From Mesorhizobium sp. M1D.F.Ca.ET.043.01.1.1 (GTDB taxonomy: Bacteria; Pseudomonadota; Alphaproteobacteria; Rhizobiales; Rhizobiaceae): 64,000 bases of DNA. The notes beneath the pieces are model-generated. The model was not told the origin of the DNA. It made no database searches and saw only the letters and a list, made by a program, of their open reading frames with translations. The stretch covers positions 2,418,001 through 2,482,000 of the forward strand of contig NZ_CP034444.1 in assembly GCF_003952385.1 (NCBI RefSeq), in the 5' to 3' direction. Made by a program: the position numbers and the translations under genes. This document shows, piece after piece, positions 37,382-47,035 of this stretch (its first letter is position 1; every line of letters begins with the position of its first letter).

Positions 37382-37522
37382 CGAAGCGTGTCTTTGATCA
37401 ACGCGCGTGACCTTTGAACAGAAACCGGCGCTCATGAGCCGGCATAAATGTCCAGTTTGGCCAAGAGAAGCTCCGTTCACCGGAATTCGGTCGCGAATGA
37501 ACATCCAAACGATGGAGATGGC

Positions 37523-38521
37523 ATGAACGTCGAACTACAGTTGAATGCCGCCTTGGGCTCGACTCAAGGAGCGTCCAGCCAGTGGATCCGGGAAGCGGCA
37601 CAGGCAGTCTACGATCTGCCGTTCAACGACCTGCTCTTCCGGGCCCAGACCATCCACCGCGAGAATTTCGATCCCAACCGGGTGCAGCTTTCGCGCCTGC
37701 TGTCGATCAAGACGGGCGGTTGCCCCGAGGATTGCGGCTACTGTAGCCAGTCCTCGCATCATCAGTCGGGCCTCAAGGCCTCGAAGCTGATGGAGGTTCA
37801 ACGCGTCGTCGCCGAAGCCAGGAAGGCGCGCGACGCAGGCGCCACGCGCTACTGCATGGGGGCCGCCTGGCGCAGCCCCAAGGAACGCGACATGGACGCC
37901 GTGGTCGCCATGGTCGAGGGCGTGAAGGCGCTTGGCATGGAAACCTGCATGACGCTCGGCATGCTCGACCTCGGCCAGGCACAGCGGCTCAAGCAGGCCG
38001 GCCTCGACTACTACAACCACAACATCGACACTTCCGAGCGCTACTATAGCGAGGTCATCTCGACCCGGACCTTCGCAGACCGGCTGGACACGCTTGCCAA
38101 CGTCCGCGACAGCGGCATCAAGGTCTGCTGCGGCGGCATCGTCGGGATGGGCGAGGAGAAGGCAGACCGCATCGACATGCTGGTCACGCTGGCCAACCTG
38201 CCGGAGCCGCCCGACAGCGTGCCGATCAACATGCTGATCCCCATCGAGGGCACGCCGCTCGGCGAGGCCGAGCCGATCGAGCCGATCGAATTCGTGCGCA
38301 CGATCGCGCTTGCCCGCATCATGATGCCGAAATCGCATGTGCGGCTTTCGGCCGGCCGCACGGCGATGAGCGACGAGATGCAGGCGCTGTGCTTCTTCGC
38401 CGGCGCCAATTCCATCTTTGTCGGCGACACCTTGCTGACCGCAGAGAACCCCGGAGAGGACAAGGACAGCGCTTTGTTCCGCCGGCTGGGCATCAAGCCG
38501 ATGGAGCGCGACGCCCAGTGA
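37523..38521 (+). CDS. bioB: Biotin synthase
   Basis: 332 residues. Radical-SAM motif [14 protein letters not shown] holds the 4Fe-4S cysteines; [22 protein letters not shown] and [10 protein letters not shown] follow, with [14 protein letters not shown] near the C-terminus for the 2Fe-2S Arg ligand. It inserts sulphur into dethiobiotin. ATG 37523 has GGAG upstream. No clear BioR-type operator (TTAT-N2-ATAA-like) was found in the 141 bp before it, so the operon may be controlled differently or read through from nadC. Confidence 0.96.
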   Translation: MNVELQLNAALGSTQGASSQWIREAAQAVYDLPFNDLLFRAQTIHRENFDPNRVQLSRLLSIKTGGCPEDCGYCSQSSHHQSGLKASKLMEVQRVVAEARKARDAGATRYCMGAAWRSPKERDMDAVVAMVEGVKALGMETCMTLGMLDLGQAQRLKQAGLDYYNHNIDTSERYYSEVISTRTFADRLDTLANVRDSGIKVCCGGIVGMGEEKADRIDMLVTLANLPEPPDSVPINMLIPIEGTPLGEAEPIEPIEFVRTIALARIMMPKSHVRLSAGRTAMSDEMQALCFFAGANSIFVGDTLLTAENPGEDKDSALFRRLGIKPMERDAQ

Positions 38522-39672
38522 ACGGGCGGGTGAACGGCCGAGCGCTGCTCGACCGCTACGAGGCCAGCTTGCGCGGGCTGGCCCGCAAGGACCGCTTGCG
38601 GAACCTCAGCGCCCGCTCGGGCACCGACTTCGCCTCCAACGACTATCTCGGCCTCGCGCGCTCAAGCCGCCTGGCTGATGCGGTTGCTGCTGCGCTAGCC
38701 GCCGGCACCCCCGTCGGGGCGACCGGCTCGCGGCTGCTGCGCGGCAATGACCCGGAACACGAGGCGCTCGAAGCCAAGGCAGCCGGCTTCTTCGGCACGG
38801 AGCGCGCCCTTTTCTTCGGCGGCGGCTATGTCGCCAATTTCGCGGTGCTCACGACCTTGCCCCAGAAGGGTGACCTGGTGGTGCTGGACGAACTCATCCA
38901 TGCCAGCGCCCATGAGGGGGCGCGGGCCGGTCGCGCCGAAGTGGCGGAAGTCGCGCACAACGAAGCGAGTGCCGTGGACGATGCAATCCGAACCTGGCGC
39001 GCGAGAGGCGGCGCCGGCCGACCCTGGATCGTGGTCGAGAGCCTCTACAGCATGGATGGCGACCGGGCGCCGCTCGCTGAGCTGATCTCGGTCGCGGACC
39101 ACCACGATGCATTCCTGTTTGTCGACGAGGCGCATGCCACCGGCGTCTACGGCGCGGACGGGCGCGGGCTCGCGCACGACTTCGAAGGCCGCGACAATGT
39201 CGTGGTGCTGCACACCTGCGGCAAGGCGCTGGGCGCGTCCGGCGCGCTGGTCACCGCTCCGGCGGTGCTGTGCGACTATCTCGTAAACCGCTGCCGTCCC
39301 TTCATCTACGCCACGGCGCCCTCGCCGCTTATTGCGGTGGCAGCGGCGGCGGCCCTCGACATCGTCGCCCAGGAGCCCGATCGTCGCGAGCGTTTGGCCC
39401 AGTTGGTCACGCTTGCGGGCAAGAGGACCGAGGAGCTCGGCTTGCCTGCGAGCGGTTCGCAGATCCTGCCGATCATCGTCGGCGACAACGCGCGCGCCAT
39501 GGCGCTGGCGGAGGCCTTGCAATCGCGCGGCTTCGACGTGCGCGGCATCCGCCCTCCAACTGTGCCGGAGGGCACGGCGAGGCTGCGCATCTCGTTGACG
39601 TTGAATGTCGGCGAGGCCGATGTTTCGGCGCTGTTCGATGCTCTTGCCGAGGAATGGGAGCGCTGGCAATGA
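38518..39672 (+). CDS. bioF: 8-amino-7-oxononanoate synthase
   Basis: 384 residues from a GTG overlapping the bioB stop (GTGA). PLP enzyme of the alpha-oxoamine synthase family: [65 protein letters not shown] and the PLP lysine in [12 protein letters not shown]. It joins pimeloyl-ACP (or CoA) with alanine. It is distantly related to HemA at 6187. It overlaps bioD by 4 bp. Confidence 0.94.
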   Translation: MNGRVNGRALLDRYEASLRGLARKDRLRNLSARSGTDFASNDYLGLARSSRLADAVAAALAAGTPVGATGSRLLRGNDPEHEALEAKAAGFFGTERALFFGGGYVANFAVLTTLPQKGDLVVLDELIHASAHEGARAGRAEVAEVAHNEASAVDDAIRTWRARGGAGRPWIVVESLYSMDGDRAPLAELISVADHHDAFLFVDEAHATGVYGADGRGLAHDFEGRDNVVVLHTCGKALGASGALVTAPAVLCDYLVNRCRPFIYATAPSPLIAVAAAAALDIVAQEPDRRERLAQLVTLAGKRTEELGLPASGSQILPIIVGDNARAMALAEALQSRGFDVRGIRPPTVPEGTARLRISLTLNVGEADVSALFDALAEEWERWQ

Positions 39673-40307
39673 CGCCACGGATCGTCGTGACCGGCACCGA
39701 CACCGGTGTCGGCAAGACTGTTTTTTCGGCTGGCCTCGCGGGCCTGCTCGACGGCTTCTATTGGAAGCCGGTTCAATCGGGTCTCGACGAGGAGACCGAC
39801 AGCGAAGTCGTTGCCCGCCTCTCCGGCTTGCCCGCGGGGCGCGTCGTGCCTGAAGTGTACCGTCTGAAGATGCCTCTATCGCCGCATCGGTCGGCCGAAA
39901 TCGACGGCGTCGCGATCGAGGCGGCAAAGCTCTCGCTTCCAGAGTTGCCAGGCACGCTCATCATCGAAGGTGCCGGCGGGCTGATGGTGCCGCTCAATCG
40001 GCAGACGAGGTTCATCGATATTTTCCGGGAATGGCAGCTGCCCGTCATTCTTTGCGCGCGCACGGCGCTCGGCACCATCAACCACACCTTGCTTTCGTTG
40101 GAAGCTCTGCGTGCCCGCTCCATACCGCTGCTCGGCATCGCATTCATCGGCGACGAGATGGCCGATACGCAAAAGACGATCGCCGAGATGGGCAAGGTGC
40201 GCATTCTCGGTCGCCTGCCCCGCGTCGACCCGCTGACGCCGGAGGCGCTCTTCGCGGCCATGTGGGCTTCTTTCAACGTGACCGACTTCACGGAGGGCCG
40301 GTCATGA
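39669..40307 (+). CDS. bioD: Dethiobiotin synthetase
   Basis: 212 residues. An N-terminal P-loop, [20 protein letters not shown], then [28 protein letters not shown] and [20 protein letters not shown]. It closes the ureido ring of dethiobiotin using ATP and carbon dioxide. Starts and ends with ATGA overlaps in the bio operon. Confidence 0.95.
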   Translation: MTPRIVVTGTDTGVGKTVFSAGLAGLLDGFYWKPVQSGLDEETDSEVVARLSGLPAGRVVPEVYRLKMPLSPHRSAEIDGVAIEAAKLSLPELPGTLIIEGAGGLMVPLNRQTRFIDIFREWQLPVILCARTALGTINHTLLSLEALRARSIPLLGIAFIGDEMADTQKTIAEMGKVRILGRLPRVDPLTPEALFAAMWASFNVTDFTEGRS

Positions 40308-41569
40308 GTGGCACCGCGGTCTGGCATCCCTTCACCCAGCATGCCACCGAGCCGGTGCCGCCGACGATCGCGCGCACCGAAGGCGCCTATGTCGAGACCC
40401 GCGAGGGCAACCGCATACTCGATGCAATCTCCTCGTGGTGGGTCATCACCCATGGCCATCGCCACCCGAAGATCATGGAGGCGATCCGCAACGCGGCTGA
40501 GACATTGGACCAGGTGATCTTCGCCGGTCTCAGCCACGAGCCGGCCGAGCAATTGGCTTCGGCGCTGGTCGACATGGCGCCGGCGGGCCTCGACTGGGTT
40601 TTCTATTCCGACAGCGGCTCGACCAGCGTCGAGGTGGCGCTGAAAATGGCGCTGGGCTATCATCGCAACAACGGCGCGCCGCGCTCGCGCATCGTCGTCA
40701 TGGAACACGGCTATCACGGCGACACCATCGGCACGATGAGCGTCGGCGCGCGCGGCGTCTTCAATGCCGCATACGAGCCCCTGCTGTTCCAGGTCGACAC
40801 AATCCCATTTCCCGCCGCCGGCCGGGAGCAGGAAACGCTCGACGCCTTCGAACGGCTGGCACGCGACCGCGAGGCTGCCGCATTGATCGTCGAGCCGCTG
40901 GTGCTCGGCGCCGGAGGCATGCTGATGTATCCGGCTTCAGTTCTCGCCGAACTCAAGCACATTGCCGAGCGCTCCGAAACGCTTTTCATCGCCGACGAGG
41001 TCATGACCGGCTGGGGCCGCGCCGGGTCCATCTTCGCCTGTGAGCAGGCAGCGATCGCGCCCGACATATTGTGCACCTCCAAGGGACTGACAGGCGGCTC
41101 GTTGCCGCTTGCGGCGACACTTGCCACCGATGCGATCTTTCGTGCGCATTACTCAAAGGACCGAGCCAGGACCTTTTTCCATTCGAGCTCCTACACGGCG
41201 AACCCGATCGCCTGCGCGGCGGCACTTGCGAATGTCGGCATCTGGAACGACGAGCCTGTGGCGGAGCGCGTTGTCGCGTTGTCGCGGATGCAGGCCGAGA
41301 AGATTGCGCGGTTCAAGGGGGACGCGCGTTTCGAGAATGTGCGCACCACCGGCACCATTGCCGCGCTCGACCTCAGCGTCGGCAACGCAGGCTATCTCGC
41401 CGAGGTCGGCCCAAGGCTGCGCGCCTTCTTCCTCGATCGCGGATTGCTGGTGCGGCCGCTCGGCAACGTCATCTACCTGCTGCCGCCTTATTGCGTAACA
41501 TCGGATGAGCTCGACCGCCTCTACGCGGCAATAGACGAGGCGGCCGAGCTTGCAGGCGACAGGAGATGA
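40304..41569 (+). CDS. bioA: Adenosylmethionine-8-amino-7-oxononanoate aminotransferase
   Basis: 421 residues, class III aminotransferase with [14 protein letters not shown] at the start is a BioA hallmark; [64 protein letters not shown] and the PLP lysine in [15 protein letters not shown] follow. It makes 7,8-diaminononanoate. Overlaps bioD and bioZ at ATGA. Confidence 0.95.
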   Translation: MSGTAVWHPFTQHATEPVPPTIARTEGAYVETREGNRILDAISSWWVITHGHRHPKIMEAIRNAAETLDQVIFAGLSHEPAEQLASALVDMAPAGLDWVFYSDSGSTSVEVALKMALGYHRNNGAPRSRIVVMEHGYHGDTIGTMSVGARGVFNAAYEPLLFQVDTIPFPAAGREQETLDAFERLARDREAAALIVEPLVLGAGGMLMYPASVLAELKHIAERSETLFIADEVMTGWGRAGSIFACEQAAIAPDILCTSKGLTGGSLPLAATLATDAIFRAHYSKDRARTFFHSSSYTANPIACAAALANVGIWNDEPVAERVVALSRMQAEKIARFKGDARFENVRTTGTIAALDLSVGNAGYLAEVGPRLRAFFLDRGLLVRPLGNVIYLLPPYCVTSDELDRLYAAIDEAAELAGDRR

Positions 41570-42549
41570 ACCGCACCGCGCGCATCATTGGCCTTGGCCA
41601 TCACGTGCCGGCGAGCCGGGTCGGCAACGCCGAGATCGAGGCGAGCCTCGGGCTGGAGGCAGGTTGGATCGAGGGGCGCACCGGCATCCGCTCGCGTTTC
41701 TGGGCGGAGCCCGGCGACACGCTTTCGGGACTGGCGGCCAAGGCGGGCGCCATGGCTCTGGAGGCAGCCGGGATCGATCGCCAGGAGATCGGCCTGCTTT
41801 TGCTGGCGACTTCGACGCCTGACCATCTGCTGCCGCCGAGCGCGCCGCTGGTGGCGCACAAGCTCGGCCTCGAAAAGGCCGGCGGCGTCGACCTGGCCGG
41901 CGCCTGCGCGGGATTCATCTATGCCTTGACCTTCGCCGACGGCTTCGTGCGCCTGCACAACAAGCCGGCCATCGTCATCGCCGCCAACATTCTGAGCCGT
42001 CGGATCAATCCGGCCGAGCGGGCGAGCGCCGTGCTGTTCGCCGATGCCGCTGGCGCCATGGTGCTCGCCCCCTCAAGCGATCCCCGCTACGGCATCCTCG
42101 GCTCCTCCTTCGCCTCGGACGGCTCCGCCTACGACCTGATCCACATCCCTGCGGGTGGCAGCAACCGTCCGTTCTCCGACGAAATCGACATCGCAGAAAC
42201 CCGCATGACGATCGCCAACGGCCGCGAAGTCTTCGCCAAGGCTGTGGAGATGATGAGCCGCTGTTCTGCCGAGGCGCTGGCTTCAGCCGGCCTTTCGGCG
42301 CCGGACGTCACCCGCTTCGTGCCGCACCAGGCCAATGCCCGCATCTTCAACGCCGTCGGCAAGTCGCTCGGCATCGAGGATGAGCGGATCGTCAAGACCA
42401 TCACCGACTATGGCAACTCGTCAGCCGCGACGATACCTCTGTCATTGTCGGTTGCTCACAGCGCCAATCCCTTTCGACCGGGCGAGAAATTGCTGTTCGC
42501 AGCGGCCGGTGCCGGGTTGACCGGCGGGGCGCTGGTGGTTGGCGTTTAG
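41566..42549 (+). CDS. bioZ: BioZ, beta-ketoacyl-ACP synthase III-like biotin precursor enzyme
   Basis: 327 residues of the FabH/KAS III family. The catalytic Cys is in [14 protein letters not shown], His in [15 protein letters not shown] and Asn in [13 protein letters not shown]. Members next to bioBFDA in Mesorhizobium and Agrobacterium are named BioZ; the Agrobacterium enzyme is reported to build the pimeloyl precursor from glutaryl-CoA and malonyl-ACP. It replaces a BioC/BioH route, neither of which is seen here. Last gene of the operon. Confidence 0.92.
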   Translation: MNRTARIIGLGHHVPASRVGNAEIEASLGLEAGWIEGRTGIRSRFWAEPGDTLSGLAAKAGAMALEAAGIDRQEIGLLLLATSTPDHLLPPSAPLVAHKLGLEKAGGVDLAGACAGFIYALTFADGFVRLHNKPAIVIAANILSRRINPAERASAVLFADAAGAMVLAPSSDPRYGILGSSFASDGSAYDLIHIPAGGSNRPFSDEIDIAETRMTIANGREVFAKAVEMMSRCSAEALASAGLSAPDVTRFVPHQANARIFNAVGKSLGIEDERIVKTITDYGNSSAATIPLSLSVAHSANPFRPGEKLLFAAAGAGLTGGALVVGV

Positions 42550-42910
42550 CTTGGCGTGATATTCAGGAACCGAACCAAGCCACAGCAATATTTCGTTGGT
42601 CGCCGTTACCACTGCGCAATCCTCTGGCAGCATCCCCTCTTCGCCCGACATGCCCTCTCGCCGGAGCCTCTATGCTTCAGTCTCCGCAAGCAGCCGAATT
42701 GTTTGTCTTTCGACACGGAAGTCGTGCTTCAGCGAATTTCATCGCGGTTCGGCAAACTTCGTCCAACGGGCCGAGGCGTTGGTATTTTCGGTGGTATCGG
42801 CGGGCCTGAAACCGAGCCGGTATCGTCCCGTCAACCTGCCCACGCATTTGCCCGGACTCGCAGTTCGGACTTTCTGCGCGCAATGGCACCTGCCGAGCGC
42901 AGGACAGCCA
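42550..42910. other. Intergenic region after bioZ, nothing recognised
   Basis: About 360 bp between the ends of bioZ and of the convergent FGE gene. Open frames are short or continue as shadows of neighbours. No clear terminator or repeat was found. Confidence 0.5.
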
Positions 42911-43885
42911 TCAGGCTGGACGCATGATGCAACGGAAGCCGAGGTGACAGGTCGATGTGTCCACCGGCTGCGCCATGCGAGCCGCCGGGCGGTAGCGGCG
43001 GCAGTAGCTGGGGGCGCACAGGAAAGACCCGCCCTTGGTGACCTTTCGCGGAATCCTGACGTCGGGCGTCAGCGGATCGTAGCTCGCGTCGCGCTCGCCG
43101 CCGCGCGGATTTTCCATCGTGCAGCAGGGGCTCTCGATGCGGCGGTGCTCCTGGTACCAGTCCGTGGTCCACTGCCAGACGTTGCCGGCCATGTCATGGA
43201 GCCCGTAGCCGTTTGCCGGGAACGAGCCGACCGGCGCGGTCCATTCGTAGCCGTCTTCGCAATCGTTGCGGAATGGAAATTCGCCCTGATAGGTGTTGGC
43301 CATATGCTGACCACCTGGGGTCAGTTCGTCGCCCCACACGAATTCGGCGCCGTCCAGCCCGCCGCGCGCGGCGAACTCCCACTCGGCCTCGGTCGGCAGC
43401 GCCTTTCCCGCCCAGGCCGCATAGGCTTCCGCGTCCTCGTAGGCGATGTGCACGACGGGATGGTTTTCGAGCCCCTTGAGGCCGCTGGCAGACCCGCGCG
43501 GATGCCGCCAATTGGCGCCGCGCACGTAAGCCCACCAGTTGTAGTGATTGTTGCGATCAATCCCGCGCGAGGGCCTGACGAACAAGGCTGATGCCGGCGC
43601 CAAGGCTTCCGCGCCGGCTCCAGGATAATCCGCCGCATTTGCCGGACGCTCGGCCAGCGTGACGTAACCTGTGGCCTCGACAAAGCGTCTGAACTCAGCA
43701 TTCGTGACGGTCGTGCGATCCATCCGGAAGCCGCCGACGACAACGCGGTGCGCCGGCGCCTCTTCGGGATAGTGGCTGTTCGAGCCCATCAGGAATTGGC
43801 CGCCGGGGATCCACAGCATGTCCTCGCGCGCCGGCGCCTCGATCGACCTGCCCATCCCGCCGTTAGGGCGATCAGTCCCCGACAT
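42911..43885 (-). CDS. Formylglycine-generating enzyme (sulfatase maturase)
   Basis: 324 residues, SUMF1 fold: MLWIPGGQFLMGSNSHYPEE, NHPVVHIAYEDAEAYAAWAG, LPTEAEWEFAARGGLDGAEF, HDMAGNVWQWTTDWY and a C-terminal block GGSFLCAPSYCRRYRPAARM. Cys290 and Cys295 match the copper-binding catalytic pair of aerobic FGEs. It oxidises the Cys of a CxPxR sequence in sulfatases to formylglycine. Its start overlaps the end of the sulfatase gene by 14 bp, so the two are translated together. No signal peptide is visible, consistent with cytoplasmic modification before Tat export of the sulfatase. Confidence 0.94.
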   Translation of the reverse strand: MSGTDRPNGGMGRSIEAPAREDMLWIPGGQFLMGSNSHYPEEAPAHRVVVGGFRMDRTTVTNAEFRRFVEATGYVTLAERPANAADYPGAGAEALAPASALFVRPSRGIDRNNHYNWWAYVRGANWRHPRGSASGLKGLENHPVVHIAYEDAEAYAAWAGKALPTEAEWEFAARGGLDGAEFVWGDELTPGGQHMANTYQGEFPFRNDCEDGYEWTAPVGSFPANGYGLHDMAGNVWQWTTDWYQEHRRIESPCCTMENPRGGERDASYDPLTPDVRIPRKVTKGGSFLCAPSYCRRYRPAARMAQPVDTSTCHLGFRCIMRPA

Positions 43886-45380
43886 TGAACATTTCGGATT
43901 CGTCAGGCAGCAAGGTTTCTGTATGAAGCACTATTCTCACCGAATCCAGCAGGAACAGAGGGGGAGCCATCTGAGATGCAAGTTCGACAATCCGCGCTTG
44001 CAGCTTCTTGACCATGTCAGGATTTTGATCGGCCAGGTTGGTGGTTTCCGACGGATCCTTGGCAAGATCAAAGAGCTCGACCTTCGGCGGCAGCACTGCC
44101 TTCCACACCACTTTCCAGTCGCCCTGCCGCACGGCGCCGTCCATCGGTTCAATGTTATAGACAATCTCGGTTCGGGGAGAGGGTTTTCCTTCGGCGATTG
44201 TCGGCCACATGTCCATGCCGTCCAACGGCTTGCTCTTCGCCGGCTTGGCGCCAGCCACGGCCGCGAGTGTCGGAAACATGTCGGTGACATGAACCATGCC
44301 GTCAACAACACCGGGCTTGATCTTTCCCGGCCAGTTGAGGAGTGCAGCGACACGGGTGCCTCCTTCATAGGTCGTACCCTTGCCCTCCCGATAAGGACCA
44401 TTGTCGGCGGGGAGCTTGCCCTTGACGGCGCTCTCGCCGGCAAAGTGCGCGTTGGTCACGCCGCCATTGTCGCTCTGGAATACGATCAATGTGTTCTCGC
44501 GCATGCCACGCTTCTCGAGGGCGGCGACGACCTTGCCGACCTCGTCGTCCAGCAGCGAAACCATGGCAGCATACTTCCGTCGGCTCTCGTCGGCGATATG
44601 GCTGTAGCGATCGATATATTCCTTGGGAGCCTGGAAGGGGGTATGCGGCGCCGTAAAGGCCAGGTAAAGGAACAACGGTTTCTTGCCGTCATGCTTCTCG
44701 ATCACGCGCACCGCTTCGGCGCCGAACAGGATGTTGTCGAAGCCTTTCTCCTTGAGAGGCTTGTTGTTGCGGAACCAATCCGCAGTTCCGTTGGCCGCTT
44801 TATGAGTGAAGTGGTCGATCTCGCCAAGCAAGGCGCCATAGAAAGAATCAAAACCACGCTGGCGCGGCCATAATGCCGTCTTAGCTTGCCCGAGGTGCCA
44901 TTTGCCGCTCATGGCAGTGGTGTACCCCGCGTCCTTGAGCATCTGCGGCAACATATATTCGTCCAGTGCCACGCCATATGAGCCGCCCTGAGGAATAACG
45001 GCCGTTTGCATGCCATAGCGGCATGGATAGCGGCCGGTCATCAGTGCGGCGCGTGTCGGCGTGCACATCGGTTGGGCGTAGAATTGCTCCAGCCGCACGC
45101 CTTCGGCCGCCAGTTTGTCGATGTTGGGCGTCTTGATGTCCGAGCCATGGTAGCCCACGTCCTTCCAGCCTTGGTCGTCGGTGATGATGTAAACGATGTT
45201 GGGAGGTGTCGTTTCGGCCGACGCCGGCTGAACACCGGCGAGGCCGGCAAGCGCCCCTGAAAGGCCGACGGGCGCGGCAAACCGCGTAACGGCAGCAGCC
45301 GTCCCCGCCATCAATGCGTCGCGCCGCGTTATCTTGGCGCTTGCACCGGCTTCAGTCGGGAAGTCACGATCATTGCTCAT
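43872..45380 (-). CDS. Tat-exported arylsulfatase family protein
   Basis: 502 residues. The N-terminus has a Tat motif (KITRRDALMAGTAAA) and a cleavage region near QPASA/ET. The alkaline-phosphatase-like sulfatase fold starts IVYIITDDQGWKDVGYHG (metal Asp68, Asp69); the nucleophile Cys106 is in PMCTPTRAALMTGRYP (CxPxR, formylglycine site). Later motifs include SGKWHLGQ, FLYLAFTAPHTPFQ and VFQSDNGG. It hydrolyses a sulphate ester in the periplasm; the substrate is unknown. The maturase is co-encoded downstream. The sequence also has DYSxxPKx-free C-terminal end, so no further domain was recognised. Confidence 0.94.
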   Translation of the reverse strand: MSNDRDFPTEAGASAKITRRDALMAGTAAAVTRFAAPVGLSGALAGLAGVQPASAETTPPNIVYIITDDQGWKDVGYHGSDIKTPNIDKLAAEGVRLEQFYAQPMCTPTRAALMTGRYPCRYGMQTAVIPQGGSYGVALDEYMLPQMLKDAGYTTAMSGKWHLGQAKTALWPRQRGFDSFYGALLGEIDHFTHKAANGTADWFRNNKPLKEKGFDNILFGAEAVRVIEKHDGKKPLFLYLAFTAPHTPFQAPKEYIDRYSHIADESRRKYAAMVSLLDDEVGKVVAALEKRGMRENTLIVFQSDNGGVTNAHFAGESAVKGKLPADNGPYREGKGTTYEGGTRVAALLNWPGKIKPGVVDGMVHVTDMFPTLAAVAGAKPAKSKPLDGMDMWPTIAEGKPSPRTEIVYNIEPMDGAVRQGDWKVVWKAVLPPKVELFDLAKDPSETTNLADQNPDMVKKLQARIVELASQMAPPLFLLDSVRIVLHTETLLPDESEMFNVGD

Positions 45381-46020
45381 GTTGTGCCCCTGCTCTGCTA
45401 ATTCATACCGTCCTACTCAAAACAATGGCGCGTCTAGCGTTCTGGCGCGGATCATTTCCTTGGAACCCAGGGGCAGCGAAAGGGCTTGGCATCGACATCG
45501 GCCGCCGGCTTGCCGCGATATCTCTTGGATTCCGAAAAAAGCGTGTCAGCACCGTCATGGCCTCTCCAGGAAGCCGCCGGCTCCACAAGGCACGATCGCA
45601 GCCGGGCGCTCGATGTCCCTCTGCACACGCCTCTAAATGGTCTTGCCTGTTCATGCTCCCCGTTCGCCGTACATCGGCGATATTCCTGCGCTATTTGATC
45701 TCGCGCAATTCGAGCTTAAGCTATACCTAATACAACCGTCCTGCTATCCACTTTGCGCAAAGGATGTATTTTTTCGTCCCTGGCCCGTATCGCTTTCGCA
45801 CGGCGAAGCGCCGTTCGACCTAGAAAGCCGGCCGACGCGGCCTTCGAGGCATGCCCGGCCACCGCCGATGATGAGAGCGGCATTCGATATGGCAGCGCAG
45901 ACGCTCTTCCCTGGCGCGTGTCAGTGCGTCAGTTCAGCCATGGGAACGGAAGCATTCCGGAACCAAACGCGGGCGCTGCCGCGAACAATCAGTTCCGGTC
46001 AATCTTCTATTGGGTGGCCT
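45381..46020. other. Long intergenic region before the sulfatase, holding one copy of a duplicated promoter segment
   Basis: 640 bp without a supported gene. It holds the segment 45661-45764, repeated at 46932-47027. After the repeat, where the second copy is followed by the araC-type start, this copy has no usable start and meets TAG at 45821. The rest shows no conserved coding pattern. It could be the regulatory region of the sulfatase plus a decayed duplicate of the araC promoter. Confidence 0.6.
45661..45764 (+). repeat. Duplicated promoter-like segment, copy A
   Basis: The last 64 bases (45701-45764) align without gaps to 46964-47027 with 4 mismatches; upstream similarity continues with a small gap to CGTTCGCCG. 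Contained are CTTAAGCTATA, CCTAATACAA, CTGCTATCCA, the palindrome TTTGCGCAAA (45752-45761) and, at 45695-45708, TTGATCTCGCGCAA, which resembles a chimeric FNR/NnrR box. Confidence 0.88.
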
Positions 46021-46033
46021 CTATTGGGTGGCC
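46006..46033. repeat. Tandem 14-bp duplication over the stop codon of the barrel gene
   Basis: TCTATTGGGTGGCC occurs twice head to tail. On the minus strand it encodes the end of the outer-membrane protein, and the stop TAG (46021-46023) is within the junction. Confidence 0.85.
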
Positions 46034-46809
46034 GAGAATTGATAGGTGAACCCCAACATCGGACCCTGCTGGGTGAGTTTGTTCACGAATCCGTCGTGGC
46101 TATAATTGTCGTGCACGGCCCGATAGCCGACGAACATCGACATCTTGTCGTTGAACTGATAGCCGGCGCCGCCCATCACGTCCCACATGGATTTGGATCC
46201 TGCGCCGAAACCACCCACAAGGCCCCAGCCGGCGAGGTAGATTCCATTGCCGACATCGGCCTTGAATTTGGCGCCGATCACCGGATCGACCCAGGTATCG
46301 CCGTCACTGGCTGAGCTGCCATCAAGCGCACCGCCATGGAAGTCGAAACTGTTGTCGACCGACCAGAGGCGGGCGCCGGCCACGAGGTCGAAATTCGTCC
46401 CATCCTGATAGTAAACGCTGTAACCACCGAGCGCTGTCCCCATGAAAGTGCTCACCGTCGCATCGATGTTGGAGGCGAGGATACCCTTCGGGGTGCCTAT
46501 GTTGGCGTCGAGCTTGGCGTAAACTATGTCCGTGCTGATGGTGAAAGGCCCGTTGCGAGCTTCCGTAAGCCCCATGAACCCGAATTTGAGGTGGTTCAGC
46601 ACGTCGCTGAAACTCACATCGACATCCTGAGGCGGGAATCCGAAGATCCCGCTTTCGCCTTTGATACCCGACGCCCAGAGATATGGGGCGACAGTGAAGG
46701 TCCAGCCATCATCCTTTTGCTTGGTGACGTCTGCCGCAAACGCATTGGCCGCACCAAATACCAATGCTCCCGCCATTGCAAAGCCGGCCAAACGAATTTT
46801 CTTCATCAT
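46021..46809 (-). CDS. Outer-membrane beta-barrel protein
   Basis: 262 residues. A Sec signal peptide (KKIRLAGFAMAGALVFGAANAFA) is followed by alternating aromatic strands: WTFTVAPYLWASGIKGESG, HLKFGFMGLTEARNGPF, MGTALGGYSVYYQDG, FDLVAGARLWSVD, MFVGYRAVHDNYSHDG and a final GPMLGFTYQF. A barrel usually ends at the Phe of TYQF; here four more residues (SATQ) follow, apparently from a tandem 14-bp duplication. ATG 46809 has GGGGA upstream. The barrel resembles small rhizobial porin-like or OmpW/OmpA-like proteins; the ligand is unknown. It lies between two copies of a promoter-like repeat and beside the sulfatase. Confidence 0.85.
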   Translation of the reverse strand: MMKKIRLAGFAMAGALVFGAANAFAADVTKQKDDGWTFTVAPYLWASGIKGESGIFGFPPQDVDVSFSDVLNHLKFGFMGLTEARNGPFTISTDIVYAKLDANIGTPKGILASNIDATVSTFMGTALGGYSVYYQDGTNFDLVAGARLWSVDNSFDFHGGALDGSSASDGDTWVDPVIGAKFKADVGNGIYLAGWGLVGGFGAGSKSMWDVMGGAGYQFNDKMSMFVGYRAVHDNYSHDGFVNKLTQQGPMLGFTYQFSATQ

Positions 46810-46931
46810 CGTCCCCACTTGTCGTCTTTGCAGCCCCGACTCGGCCGAGCCGAGACTCGGGCCTCGATGCTGAATGAACCCTCACTTTGCGCGCTCCGTC
46901 AATTTGGCCGCACGCGATATCCCCACTGAGC

Positions 46932-47027
46932 CGTTCGCCGGCGATATTGAGCGCGAATTGACCTCGCGCAATTTGCGCTTAAGCTATAACTAATACAATC
47001 GTCCTGCTATCCACTTTGCGCAAAGGA
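46932..47027 (+). repeat. Duplicated promoter-like segment, copy B (upstream of the araC-type gene)
   Basis: Copy B of the segment at 45661. It contains TTGACCTCGCGCAA (46958-46971), GCGCAATTTGCGC and the palindrome TTTGCGCAAA (47015-47024), and ends in AAAGGA, which acts as Shine-Dalgarno of the gene at 47036. It is also within 123-218 bp upstream of the divergent barrel gene, so it may control both. Confidence 0.85.
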
Positions 47028-47035
47028 CGCCTTGC

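Noticed and set aside
37382..37522. BioR-type operator upstream of bioB
   Set aside because: Searched for a TTAT-N2-ATAA-like palindrome and did not find one; a TTGATCAA sequence is present but does not fit.
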